Source: Firmicutes bacterium AF25-13AC (GTDB lineage Bacteria > Bacillota > Clostridia > Lachnospirales > Lachnospiraceae). From it: a stretch of DNA of 64,000 bases. The stretch lies in NCBI GenBank assembly GCA_003478935.1, contig QUFP01000012.1:49047-113046 (forward strand). Reading direction: 5' to 3'. The notes under the pieces are model-generated. The model searched no databases, was not told where the DNA came from, and worked only from the letters and a program-made list of their open reading frames with translations. Below, one piece after another: positions 57,470 to 64,000 of the stretch. The position numbers and the translations under genes were made by a program. Positions within the stretch are counted from its first letter, which is position 1. Every line of letters begins with the position of its first letter.

Positions 57470-58269
57470 ATGAACTATGTTACAGATCGCGCTACCGATC
57501 ATACTACAGACTGCATTATCACCACCGAACAGTTGACAAAGAAATACAAAAACTTCACTTCTGTCAACAATGTTTCGCTTCACATCCGCAAAGGCAGTAT
57601 CTATGGTTTTCTCGGTCCGAATGGGGCTGGAAAATCTACCACGATGAAAATGCTTTTGGGTCTGACCAAGCCGACATCTGGCAGCTTTACCATTGACAGA
57701 AAACACTTCCCAGCTGATCGCCTTGCAATCTTAAAGGAGATTGGTTCCTTTATCGAATCGCCTTCGTTTTATTCCAATCTGACAGGACGAGAAAATCTTG
57801 ATATTATTCGCAGAATTTTAAAACTGCCGAAAAGTACTGTGGACGAGGCTTTAGAATTAGTTGGTCTAACTGAATTTGGTGACCGACTGGCAAAAAAATA
57901 TTCACTTGGTATGAAGCAGCGTCTTGGTCTTGCTGGTGCTTTGCTTGGCCGACCGCCTATTCTGATTTTAGATGAGCCGACCAATGGTCTTGACCCATCC
58001 GGTATCCATGAAATTCGCAATCTCGTAAAATCTCTGCCCACGCTTTATGATTGCACCGTCTTAATCTCATCCCATATGTTATCCGAGATTGAGTTGATGG
58101 CAGATGACATTGGCATTCTCAATCATGGTCGACTATTGTTTGAAGGTAGCTAGATGAACTGCGGCGAAACGCCTTGCAGGCTGGATTTGCAGCTGATAAT
58201 CTGGAAGAGATGTTCCTCTCAATGATTGACAATGACAATACCACCAGAAAGCAGAGGGCAAAGCTATGA
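57470..58269 (+). CDS. LanF/BcrA-type ABC transporter ATPase, one-base deletion near the C-terminus
   Basis: About 266 residues after repair. Walker A is FLGPNGAGKST, signature YSLGMKQRLGLAGAL, Walker B ILILDEPTNGLDPSG and the switch histidine in LISSHMLSEIE, as in lantibiotic and bacitracin self-protection transporters. Near 58148-58151 a missing base turns EGSLDELRRNALQAGF into a stop; the repaired frame runs on to a TGA at 58267-58269 that overlaps the next start (ATGA). It forms an operon with two permeases and faces the two-component genes. Confidence 0.82.
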
Positions 58270-58991
58270 GTCTTCTTACAATCGAACTTCAAAAAGAAAA
58301 ACGAGCCGGTGTTATTCCCGTACTGATTGCCGTTGGCATTTTAGGTGCCGCTTATGCCCTTGTCAATTTCTTTGTGAGGAAAAACACACTTTTATCTCTG
58401 CCACTTGCCCCGATGGATGTTTTACTGACCCAGCTTTATGGTACGCTTCTGATTTTAAATATGTTTGGCATCATCGTTGCCACCTGTATGATTTACAATA
58501 TGGAATTTAAAGGAAATGCCGTAAAAAAATTATATATGCTGCCTGTAAGCGTCCCCAAAATGTACCTGTACAAATTTTTGATTCTAACAATTCTGCTTTT
58601 GATTGCAATCACTTTGCAAAATCTTGCACTTATAAAAATTGGCATGACCGATTTGCCGCAGGATACATTTGAGTTACCGACACTTATTCGGTTCGCCGCC
58701 TATTCGTTTATCACCTCTATGCCGGTATTATCTTTCTTGCTGCTGATTTCCTCGCGCTTTGAAAATATGTGGATTCCTCTTGGCATCGGTGTCGCTGGCT
58801 TTTTAAGCGGAATGACACTGGCAAATTCCGATCTTGCCATTTTGATGTTTCATCCTTTTGTTGTCATGCTAAAGCCTGCGGTTGCGATGAGCGCCCAACC
58901 TGACAAATCAATTGCTCTTGTTGCTCTCGCAGAAACCGTTCTGTTTCTTGCCATCGGTTTGGGACTGGCAAACTATACGCACTACGAATAA
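58266..58991 (+). CDS. LanE/LanG-type ABC transporter permease, first
   Basis: 241 residues with six predicted membrane helices (VLIAVGILGAAYALVNFF to ETVLFLAIGLGLANY) and no other domain. Such ABC-2-type permeases pair with LanF ATPases and expel or extract antimicrobial peptides from the membrane. It overlaps the ATPase gene by four bases and lies 13 bases before the second permease. Confidence 0.78.
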   Translation: MSLLTIELQKEKRAGVIPVLIAVGILGAAYALVNFFVRKNTLLSLPLAPMDVLLTQLYGTLLILNMFGIIVATCMIYNMEFKGNAVKKLYMLPVSVPKMYLYKFLILTILLLIAITLQNLALIKIGMTDLPQDTFELPTLIRFAAYSFITSMPVLSFLLLISSRFENMWIPLGIGVAGFLSGMTLANSDLAILMFHPFVVMLKPAVAMSAQPDKSIALVALAETVLFLAIGLGLANYTHYE

Positions 58992-59004
58992 GGAGGATGT
59001 TGAA

Positions 59005-59796
59005 ATGAGTGAAATAAATAAAATAAGTAAAATGAGCTTTTCAGAATTGCTCAAAATTGAATTTATGAAATGCAAGCGTTCCAAAATCGTACCCCTGATT
59101 TTTATTGCCCCTTTGCTTGTGGTTTCTTCTGGAATTGCAAATTTAAGCAGCTATTTCACACCAGAATATACAAATGCATGGCCCGCTATGTTCATTCAAA
59201 GCGCACTTGTTTACGCATATTATCTGTTGCCCTTTAGCATGATCGTCGTCTGCGTCATGATTGCAAGCCGTGAAACTGAAAATAATGGGATTCTGAAAAT
59301 GCTGGCGCTGCCTGTTAGCCGCTATGCGCTTTCCGCAGTCAAATTTTGTGTACTAATTTTTTATCTTTTTATGGAAATGGTTGTCTTTCTTGCTGTGTTT
59401 GTCATTGGTGGATTGATTGCCACTAAGACAATGGGCGTAACCGAAACTTTGCCTATTTTTTATTTATTGAAATGGTGCTTCTCCCTTTTTCTTACAATGC
59501 TTCCTTGTATTGGGACAATGTGGGCCATTACTGTCCTTTTTGAGAAACCACTGCTATCGGTGGGCCTTAATCTGCTTCTTGTCATTCCAGGTGTTTTGGT
59601 TGCAAATACGCCTCTTTGGATTGCTTATCCTTATTGCTACAGCGGCTATTTGGTCTCCTGCTCACTACACGATTTTACAGCAGAAGCTTCGGATGCTGCA
59701 TTTTCTCTGTTTCCATTTTTGCCTTGCGCGGTTCTTGTCTTTTGTCTGGTGTTTGCGCTGGCGATCACGCAATTCGGCAGAAAAGAGATGAAATAA
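59005..59796 (+). CDS. LanE/LanG-type ABC transporter permease, second
   Basis: 263 residues with six membrane helices after a short charged N-terminus (MSEINKISKMSFSELLKIEF). The motif EFMKCKRSKIVPLIF near the start is typical of lantibiotic-immunity permeases. The ATG at 59005 follows AAGGAGG; the frame is open back to 58912 inside the first permease. With the ATPase and the first permease it makes a complete F-E-G set. No lantibiotic precursor gene is visible nearby, so it likely protects against external peptides. Confidence 0.78.
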   Translation: MSEINKISKMSFSELLKIEFMKCKRSKIVPLIFIAPLLVVSSGIANLSSYFTPEYTNAWPAMFIQSALVYAYYLLPFSMIVVCVMIASRETENNGILKMLALPVSRYALSAVKFCVLIFYLFMEMVVFLAVFVIGGLIATKTMGVTETLPIFYLLKWCFSLFLTMLPCIGTMWAITVLFEKPLLSVGLNLLLVIPGVLVANTPLWIAYPYCYSGYLVSCSLHDFTAEASDAAFSLFPFLPCAVLVFCLVFALAITQFGRKEMK

Positions 59797-59812
59797 AATA
59801 AAATCGAATAAA

Positions 59813-59864
59813 ACCATGCTTTTACGCATACTACTACAATAATAAATCTGCGCAAAGGCATGGT
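59813..59864. terminator. Hairpin after the ABC operon
   Basis: ACCATGCTTTTACGCA (59813-59828) pairs with TGCGCAAAGGCATGGT (59849-59864), two G-T pairs. The T-rich tail is on the minus strand, so it stops minus transcripts best; on the plus strand the tail TCCCTC is poor. Confidence 0.5.
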
Positions 59865-59870
59865 CCCTCT

Positions 59871-60380
59871 ATGAAAATTCGATGGAAAACACTATTTGTC
59901 TGTATCCTAATTCCACTTGCAGTTGGCAGCCTATCCGCTCTTATAACCCGAAATGGCATGGAAGCTTTTGCTCTAGTAAATAAGCCCGCCCTAGCACCAC
60001 CGAATTGGCTATTCCCTATTGTGTGGACACTATTGTATACACTAATGGGATTTGCATCTTATCTTATTTACACATCAAAACGCCCCAGTCAACAGGCATT
60101 GGCCGCATACGGGCTTCAACTCATTGTCAATTTCTTTTGGTCCATTTTCTTCTTTAACCTGCAATGGTATTTATTCTCTTTTATTTGGCTAGTTCTGCTA
60201 TGGCTTTTGATTTTATACACAATAAAACAATTCTATCCGATCTCAAAGCCTGCAAGCTACTTATTGATTCCTTACCTATTGTGGGTCACATTTGCAGGAT
60301 ATCTCAATTACACTATTTATCTATGGCAACCACAAGCATCATACCACCAATTCGCCATACTTCATTTACATTTCCAGTGA
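59871..60380 (+). CDS. tspO: TspO/MBR tryptophan-rich sensory protein with an aberrant C-terminus
   Basis: 169 residues, five membrane helices. Family motifs are KPALAPPNWLFPIVWTLLY, YGLQLIVNFFWSIFFF and VTFAGYLNYTIYL, after which TspO proteins normally end within two or three residues. Here the frame runs on for about 20 residues (WQPQASYHQFAILHLHFQ) that are the reverse reading of a truncated ABC exporter gene. TspO binds tetrapyrroles and affects stress responses. The junction near 60325 marks a deletion or an assembly join. The ribosome site is weak. Confidence 0.8.
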   Translation: MKIRWKTLFVCILIPLAVGSLSALITRNGMEAFALVNKPALAPPNWLFPIVWTLLYTLMGFASYLIYTSKRPSQQALAAYGLQLIVNFFWSIFFFNLQWYLFSFIWLVLLWLLILYTIKQFYPISKPASYLLIPYLLWVTFAGYLNYTIYLWQPQASYHQFAILHLHFQ

Positions 60381-60513
60381 CAATGCCCTTGTTTACGATT
60401 GCTGCTGTCAGCGTGGGAATATATAATGTTCCCAACACCTGCGCAAACAGCAGAAAAATCATAAAAATCGCGCGCCCCTTATAGGGACGCAAATACTTTA
60501 ATAGTTTGAACAT
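60313..60513 (-). pseudogene. Remnant of an ABC exporter gene (N-terminus only)
   Basis: 66 codons from the ATG at 60513 read MFKLLKYLRPYKGRAIFMIF, then LFAQVLGTLYIPTLTAAIVN and VWRIGGMMLVVA, the start of a multidrug ABC exporter with its first helix. After residue about 62 the sequence is antisense tspO. The ATPase and most of the membrane domain are missing. It follows the marR gene by 34 bases, as in MarR-ABC-ABC operons, so its partner exporter gene is probably lost too. Confidence 0.75.
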
Positions 60514-60547
60514 ACAATTTACATTTCCTTTCTGCTATAAGAAACTT

Positions 60548-61066
60548 TTAATGTGCGTCTTTGGGACGATGAATTTTTTCAACTGCTGCTTTCAACGCAT
60601 TTGCATGTTTTTGTAAAAGCGGCAGCAGCAAATCCTGCTCCTCCTGTGTCAGCGCTGAAAATGCCTCCTTTTCCGCCTCCGTCAACGGGACTGCAATTTC
60701 TTCCATAATCTTTTCTCCTGCTTCTGTCAGGTGAATATACTTGTTTTTCTTATTTCCCGGCTGACAGATCAACGTAATAAAACCTTTTTTCTCCATGTTT
60801 TTGATGGTGGTATGAATCGTTTGCAAACTATAATACCATTGGCGGCAAATGTCTGTTTGCAAATAATCTCCATTGTGTTCAAATAGCGCATAGAGAACCC
60901 AAAGCTCTGCATCGGTAATACCAAACGAGCCAGCATAGCTGTCGTAAATATCATCAATCATTTCGTAAACCTGATTGACGGCTTCCAATTTTTGATTCAA
61001 TCTTGGATTCAGTTTTGAATTCTGATTTCGATTCTGTTCCTCAATTTGTTTCATAGTTTGTTTCAT
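60548..61066 (-). CDS. MarR-family transcriptional regulator
   Basis: 172 residues with a winged helix (DLQTDICRQWYYSLQTIHTTIKNMEKKGFI core) and the wing GNKKNKYIHLTEAGEKI. An N-terminal Asn/Gln-rich stretch (KQIEEQNRNQNSKLNPRLNQ) precedes it. The ATG at 61066 follows AAGGAGG; the longer frame to 61138 would include the promoter. It likely represses its own promoter through the 18-base inverted repeat at 61087-61133. The exporter it probably controlled is truncated. Confidence 0.8.
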   Translation of the reverse strand: MKQTMKQIEEQNRNQNSKLNPRLNQKLEAVNQVYEMIDDIYDSYAGSFGITDAELWVLYALFEHNGDYLQTDICRQWYYSLQTIHTTIKNMEKKGFITLICQPGNKKNKYIHLTEAGEKIMEEIAVPLTEAEKEAFSALTQEEQDLLLPLLQKHANALKAAVEKIHRPKDAH

Positions 61067-61086
61067 AATTGTCCTCCTTAAACAAG

Positions 61087-61138
61087 AATACTCCGAAATC
61101 GTAGTTTTTACTATACTACGATTTCGGAGTATTTTCAA
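61087..61138 (-). promoter_or_regulatory. marR promoter with a perfect 18-base inverted-repeat operator
   Basis: TTGAAA (61138-61133), 17-base spacer, TATAGT (61115-61110). Arms AATACTCCGAAATCGTAG (61087-61104) and CTACGATTTCGGAGTATT (61116-61133) fill the spacer and the +1 region, leaving the -10 in the loop between them. Confidence 0.7.
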
Positions 61139-61191
61139 TGACTATTCTGTTATTTAATAAATTCTTAAAAAAACGTTTTTACCAATTGTCG

Positions 61192-61740
61192 TTAATCGGC
61201 CGTGCTGCCAACCCAATCCGAATGAAATGTTGTCATGCACTCGGTATCTCCATCCACAGACTTCGATACAAGAAGTCCTTTTTTGATATCCTTTAAGGTT
61301 TGCTCGTACTCATCAATATACTGATCGGTCAATTCTTGTGTCCACAAGAAAGTTCCTTCGCTGGTTTTAACCCTTGTATGCTCATCTGCCATTTCCTGAA
61401 GTATTTTCTTTTCCTGTTCCAGCCACACCTTGTACTCATCATAAGTCCACCACTCATAGTTGATTGCAGGATAACTGCTATTATACGCTTCTTCCGATAC
61501 CCAGGTTGCGCCATTGTCTTCACTGACAAAGCTCTTTCCACTCGTCTTATCCTTGTAGCTCATGACACCATCTGAATCATCCGTCGTCGATACAACCATT
61601 TCTTTCGATATGGATTTCGTTGCCTTACTTGCTGATGAATCCAGTGTACGAGCCTCTGCAGTCCCATTCATCTGACCTGCTGCTCCCATTCCCATCAATG
61701 CTGTCAGGGCCAAAGCCCCCATTGTCTTTGCTTTTCCCAT
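61192..61740 (-). CDS. Secreted protein of unknown function next to a two-component system
   Basis: 182 residues. Signal peptide: MGKAKTMGALALTALMGMGAAG with likely cleavage after AEA near residue 30. The mature part contains SGKSFVSEDNGATWVSEEAY and YEWWTYDEYKVWLEQEKK, followed by helical sequence ending VDGDTECMTTFHSDWVG. Similar WWTYDEYKxWL segments occur, as I recall, in extracellular parts of some clostridial M56 and other surface proteins; this is not a firm assignment. It is behind the histidine kinase gene with a hairpin in between, so it may be an output or accessory of that system. Confidence 0.6.
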   Translation of the reverse strand: MGKAKTMGALALTALMGMGAAGQMNGTAEARTLDSSASKATKSISKEMVVSTTDDSDGVMSYKDKTSGKSFVSEDNGATWVSEEAYNSSYPAINYEWWTYDEYKVWLEQEKKILQEMADEHTRVKTSEGTFLWTQELTDQYIDEYEQTLKDIKKGLLVSKSVDGDTECMTTFHSDWVGSTAD

Positions 61741-61766
61741 TTTCTTTTACCTCACTTTTAAAATTA

Positions 61767-61790
61767 TAGCTGCCCTTTTCAGGACAGCTA
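61767..61790 (-). terminator. Hairpin between the kinase gene and the secreted-protein gene
   Basis: On the minus strand TAGCTGTCC, loop TGAAAA, GGGCAGCTA with one G-T pair, followed by TAATTTTAAAAG. A weak or partial terminator. Confidence 0.4.
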
Positions 61791-61836
61791 AAGAATAGCA
61801 AAAGAATTTGAATCGTATTTGCAGGAAATATGAAGT

Positions 61837-63153
61837 TTAAATGGAGTCGCTATCACTTCTTCTTTGCGGCATTTTAAACCAAAACAACACACCTCTGTCT
61901 GAATTTTTGATTCCATATTTTGCATGGTGCAAATCCATGATTTTGCGAACAATATAAAGACCTAATCCAGTCCCTCCTGTGTTACGATTGCGTGAGGCAT
62001 CCACTCTATAAAACGCTTCAAACAAATGAGAAATTTCCTCCTCCGGAATCGTAACACCTGTATTTTCTATTTTACAAAAAACGATATTCGTATTTTTCTC
62101 ATTTGATAATGATATATTGATTTCCTCGCCATTTGGTGAATAACGAATGGCATTTATCAATATATTTTGAAGAGCTCGTTCCATCTGCGCAGAATCAACT
62201 TCGCACAAAAGCTTGTCTGGAATGTCTACCGTAAGCGATAGTTCTTTTTCAGACAATAATTCGGTCACATCCGCTATCTGTACCCGAAGAAGCTCTGCCA
62301 AATCAATCATTTTATATTCCGATTTCTGACTTTCATCTGTTTTCGATAGATACAATAATTCCTTCACCAATGTTTCCATCTTCTCAACAACAGCCAACGA
62401 TCGTTCCATATACACTTCCCGATTTTCATATCCTTTGACCTTGTTAAGCATTCCCGTTAAATGACCTTTTAAAATGGTCAAAGGTGTTTTTAACTCATGT
62501 GATGCCGCTGAGAAAAATTCACGTTGCTTTTGTTCCAGCTCTCGCTGTTTTGAGATTTCAACTTTTAACTCGATATTGCTTTCTTTTAATTTTATAATGT
62601 AGCGTGAATAAATGCCAGAGCATACGATTGATATAAGAAAAATCCCAAAAATAACAAGTGGAATGGTTTGCCAGATTGCTTCTGTCGCTTGATTGATAGA
62701 TACCGTATCCCCCTGAACACAAAGAGTATATTCACTGCCAAATAAAGTAAACGGATAGCCAATCTCCGATAATAGCTCGTCATTATCTGTTGTAACTATG
62801 ATAGTATCCGTGGATTCCTGAATTGTAGCAATCGAATCCTGATCTGTTGTGGTTTGCAATTCATCACTTGAATACAAAATCGTTCCATTCTCATCTTCAA
62901 TGTAAACAGTTGCTTTTGTCTGTACTGCAAATTGGCTGGCAAGCATATAACACTCCTCTAAAGAGTTTGCTCGTTCCAATACTGGCACGAAATCATTTGC
63001 CTGCTTTTGCAATTCTTTGCTAAGCCGATTGCTATAAGTTTGAGGAATATATCTTGCCATGCTAAAAACAGAGAGCAAGCACACAAAAAGCAAAAGAATC
63101 GTCGTCAATAAAAAAAGTTTCACTGTTAGACTTGTTTTAATTTTCCTTATCAA
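61837..63153 (-). CDS. Sensor histidine kinase (VanS/ResE-like)
   Basis: About 438 residues. Two membrane helices (VKLFLLTTILLLFVCLLSVF and TIPLVIFGIFLISIVCSGI) enclose an extracellular domain of about 150 residues; then the H box ASHELKTPLTILKGH, N box NILINAIRYSP and G boxes IENTGVTIPEEEI and GGTGLGLYIVRKIM. The start is uncertain: a TTG at 63153 overlaps the regulator gene by 17 bases and fits the usual beginning (xIRKIKTSLTVKL), while an ATG at 63195 would overlap by 59 bases. It is co-transcribed with the regulator upstream. Confidence 0.82.
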   Translation of the reverse strand: MIRKIKTSLTVKLFLLTTILLLFVCLLSVFSMARYIPQTYSNRLSKELQKQANDFVPVLERANSLEECYMLASQFAVQTKATVYIEDENGTILYSSDELQTTTDQDSIATIQESTDTIIVTTDNDELLSEIGYPFTLFGSEYTLCVQGDTVSINQATEAIWQTIPLVIFGIFLISIVCSGIYSRYIIKLKESNIELKVEISKQRELEQKQREFFSAASHELKTPLTILKGHLTGMLNKVKGYENREVYMERSLAVVEKMETLVKELLYLSKTDESQKSEYKMIDLAELLRVQIADVTELLSEKELSLTVDIPDKLLCEVDSAQMERALQNILINAIRYSPNGEEINISLSNEKNTNIVFCKIENTGVTIPEEEISHLFEAFYRVDASRNRNTGGTGLGLYIVRKIMDLHHAKYGIKNSDRGVLFWFKMPQRRSDSDSI

Positions 63154-63802
63154 TTCGGTACCCCACCCCTCTGATTGTTTTGATATAGTCCACATCCAGC
63201 TTTTTGCGAATGTTTTTTATATGACTGTCAACACTTCGATCTTCTACCTCCAGATCATCTGCCCACAATCGGTCAAGCAACATTTGTCTCGTAAATACTT
63301 TTCCTTGATTTTCCAACATAAGCTTCAGCAAGGCAAATTCTTTACTAGTTAAAACCACTTCTTTTCCTCTGTGATAGACATGAAATCCGTCAATATCCAT
63401 GCTCAACTCTTTGTACGTAAGCATGGATTGATTGTGATTTTCACTCGTTCCTCGGCGAAGAATGGCTGCAATCTTGCATAATAAAATTTTAGGTGAAAAA
63501 GGCTTCGGAATATAATCATCAATTTGCTGTTCAAATCCTTTTAACTGATTATCTTCATCTGCAAGTGCCGTAAGCATAATAACCGGAACCTGCGACTTTT
63601 GGCGAATGACCTCACAGACACCATAGCCATCAATCTTTGGTAATAGGATGTCTAACAGGACAAGATGAACAGTATCATCAAATTTTGCAATTGCCTCTAC
63701 GCCATCGCCCGCAATCACAACCTCATATCCAGCATCAATCAAATGATTTTTTAATATATCCTGAATGTCAATATCGTCTTCAACAACTAAAATTTTCTGC
63801 AT
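63137..63802 (-). CDS. OmpR-family response regulator (VanR-like)
   Basis: 221 residues. The receiver domain has ILVVEDDIDIQ, phospho-acceptor in VLLDILLPKIDGYG and the switch residues in IMLTALADE; the winged-helix domain covers residues about 125-220 with TSKEFALLKLML and SVDSHIKNIRKKL. I use the ATG at 63802, behind GGGAGG; the frame is open to 63850. It lies downstream of a duplicated promoter with TGATGA direct repeats. Confidence 0.87.
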   Translation of the reverse strand: MQKILVVEDDIDIQDILKNHLIDAGYEVVIAGDGVEAIAKFDDTVHLVLLDILLPKIDGYGVCEVIRQKSQVPVIMLTALADEDNQLKGFEQQIDDYIPKPFSPKILLCKIAAILRRGTSENHNQSMLTYKELSMDIDGFHVYHRGKEVVLTSKEFALLKLMLENQGKVFTRQMLLDRLWADDLEVEDRSVDSHIKNIRKKLDVDYIKTIRGVGYRIDKEN

Positions 63803-63865
63803 AAGCCTGCCTCCCTTACTGCCCATATACTTTAAATTTAATGGTAACATAAAAGAATGGATTTT

Positions 63866-63983
63866 TTATGGAGTCATCATAAAGTTGTATAAAATCATCA
63901 AACATTATTGACAAAATATTTGTATTATGGAGTCATCATAAAGTTGTATAAAATCATCAAACATTATTGACAAAATATTTGTA
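63866..63983 (-). repeat. Exact 59-base tandem duplication carrying a promoter
   Basis: Two identical 59-base units (63866-63924 and 63925-63983) stand head to tail upstream of the response-regulator gene. Each contains the -35 and -10 described at 63886-63914 and two TGATGA boxes 21 bases apart. Confidence 0.85.
63886..63914 (-). promoter_or_regulatory. Promoter of the VanR/VanS-like operon, proximal copy
   Basis: TTGTCA (63914-63909), 17-base spacer, TATACA (63891-63886); the second copy lies at 63945-63973. TCATCA boxes at 63874-63879 and 63895-63900, 21 bases apart, straddle the -10 and may be bound by the regulator itself. Confidence 0.6.
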
Positions 63984-64000
63984 TTATGTTATATATAAAT

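Noticed and set aside
63866..63983. Start of a CRISPR array
   Set aside because: The 59-base units are adjacent with no spacers and contain promoter elements.

Overview
The window looks like a chromosome segment of an anaerobic, spore-forming Firmicute, most likely a Lachnospiraceae-type Clostridium relative. The evidence is the spoVAD/spoVAE pair, the hprK-murB-rapZ-whiA-crh cluster, strong AGGAGG ribosome sites, moderately AT-rich DNA and strictly anaerobic redox enzymes. I cannot name a genus. No rRNA, tRNA, CRISPR array, prophage or intact insertion sequence is visible. Most genes are on the minus strand.

Layout. 1-9 kb: fructose-6-phosphate aldolase-type transaldolase, a cytosolic and a membrane-anchored polysaccharide-deacetylase-like protein, a DUF4143 ATPase, a class I aminotransferase, a secreted DUF885 protein and a YgbA-like protein. 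9-12.5 kb: a CydDC-like ABC exporter pair. 12.5-25.3 kb: the centrepiece, a same-strand block with an LDH/MDH-family dehydrogenase, fumarase, HdrBCA, an MvhD/FlxD protein, two HydB/FlxBC-type iron-sulfur proteins, a FlxA/HydG-type flavoprotein, soluble fumarate reductase FrdBA and an AspT-family exporter. 25.4-30.3 kb: queA-rluF-ligA-metA. 30.3-40.3 kb: carbamate kinase, a secreted SH3/lytic transglycosylase, an rRNA methyltransferase, pfkA, dnaE and signal peptidase I. 40.3-51.8 kb: uvrC-hprK-murB-rapZ-whiA-crh, ftsH, pyrG, glpK. 51.9-55 kb: spoVAE, spoVAD and a Lon-like AAA+ ATPase without a protease domain. 55-64 kb: two two-component systems, a LanFEG-type ABC transporter, TspO, a MarR regulator with a truncated ABC gene, and a small secreted protein.

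How it works together. The 12.5-25.3 kb block reads as a full reductive branch from oxaloacetate through malate and fumarate to succinate, followed by export. The Hdr/Flx proteins offer a route from NADH through flavin-based electron bifurcation to both ferredoxin and fumarate. That coupling is inferred from gene content. A Rex-like operator sits on the promoter of the first gene, which fits redox control.

Quality note. At least twelve small deletions, mostly one base in short homopolymers, break otherwise intact conserved genes (aminotransferase, cydC, mvhD, fumC, queA, dnaE, pyrG, spoVAD, an ABC ATPase). Essential genes such as dnaE and pyrG are among them, so I read these as sequencing or assembly errors and annotate each gene across its full span.
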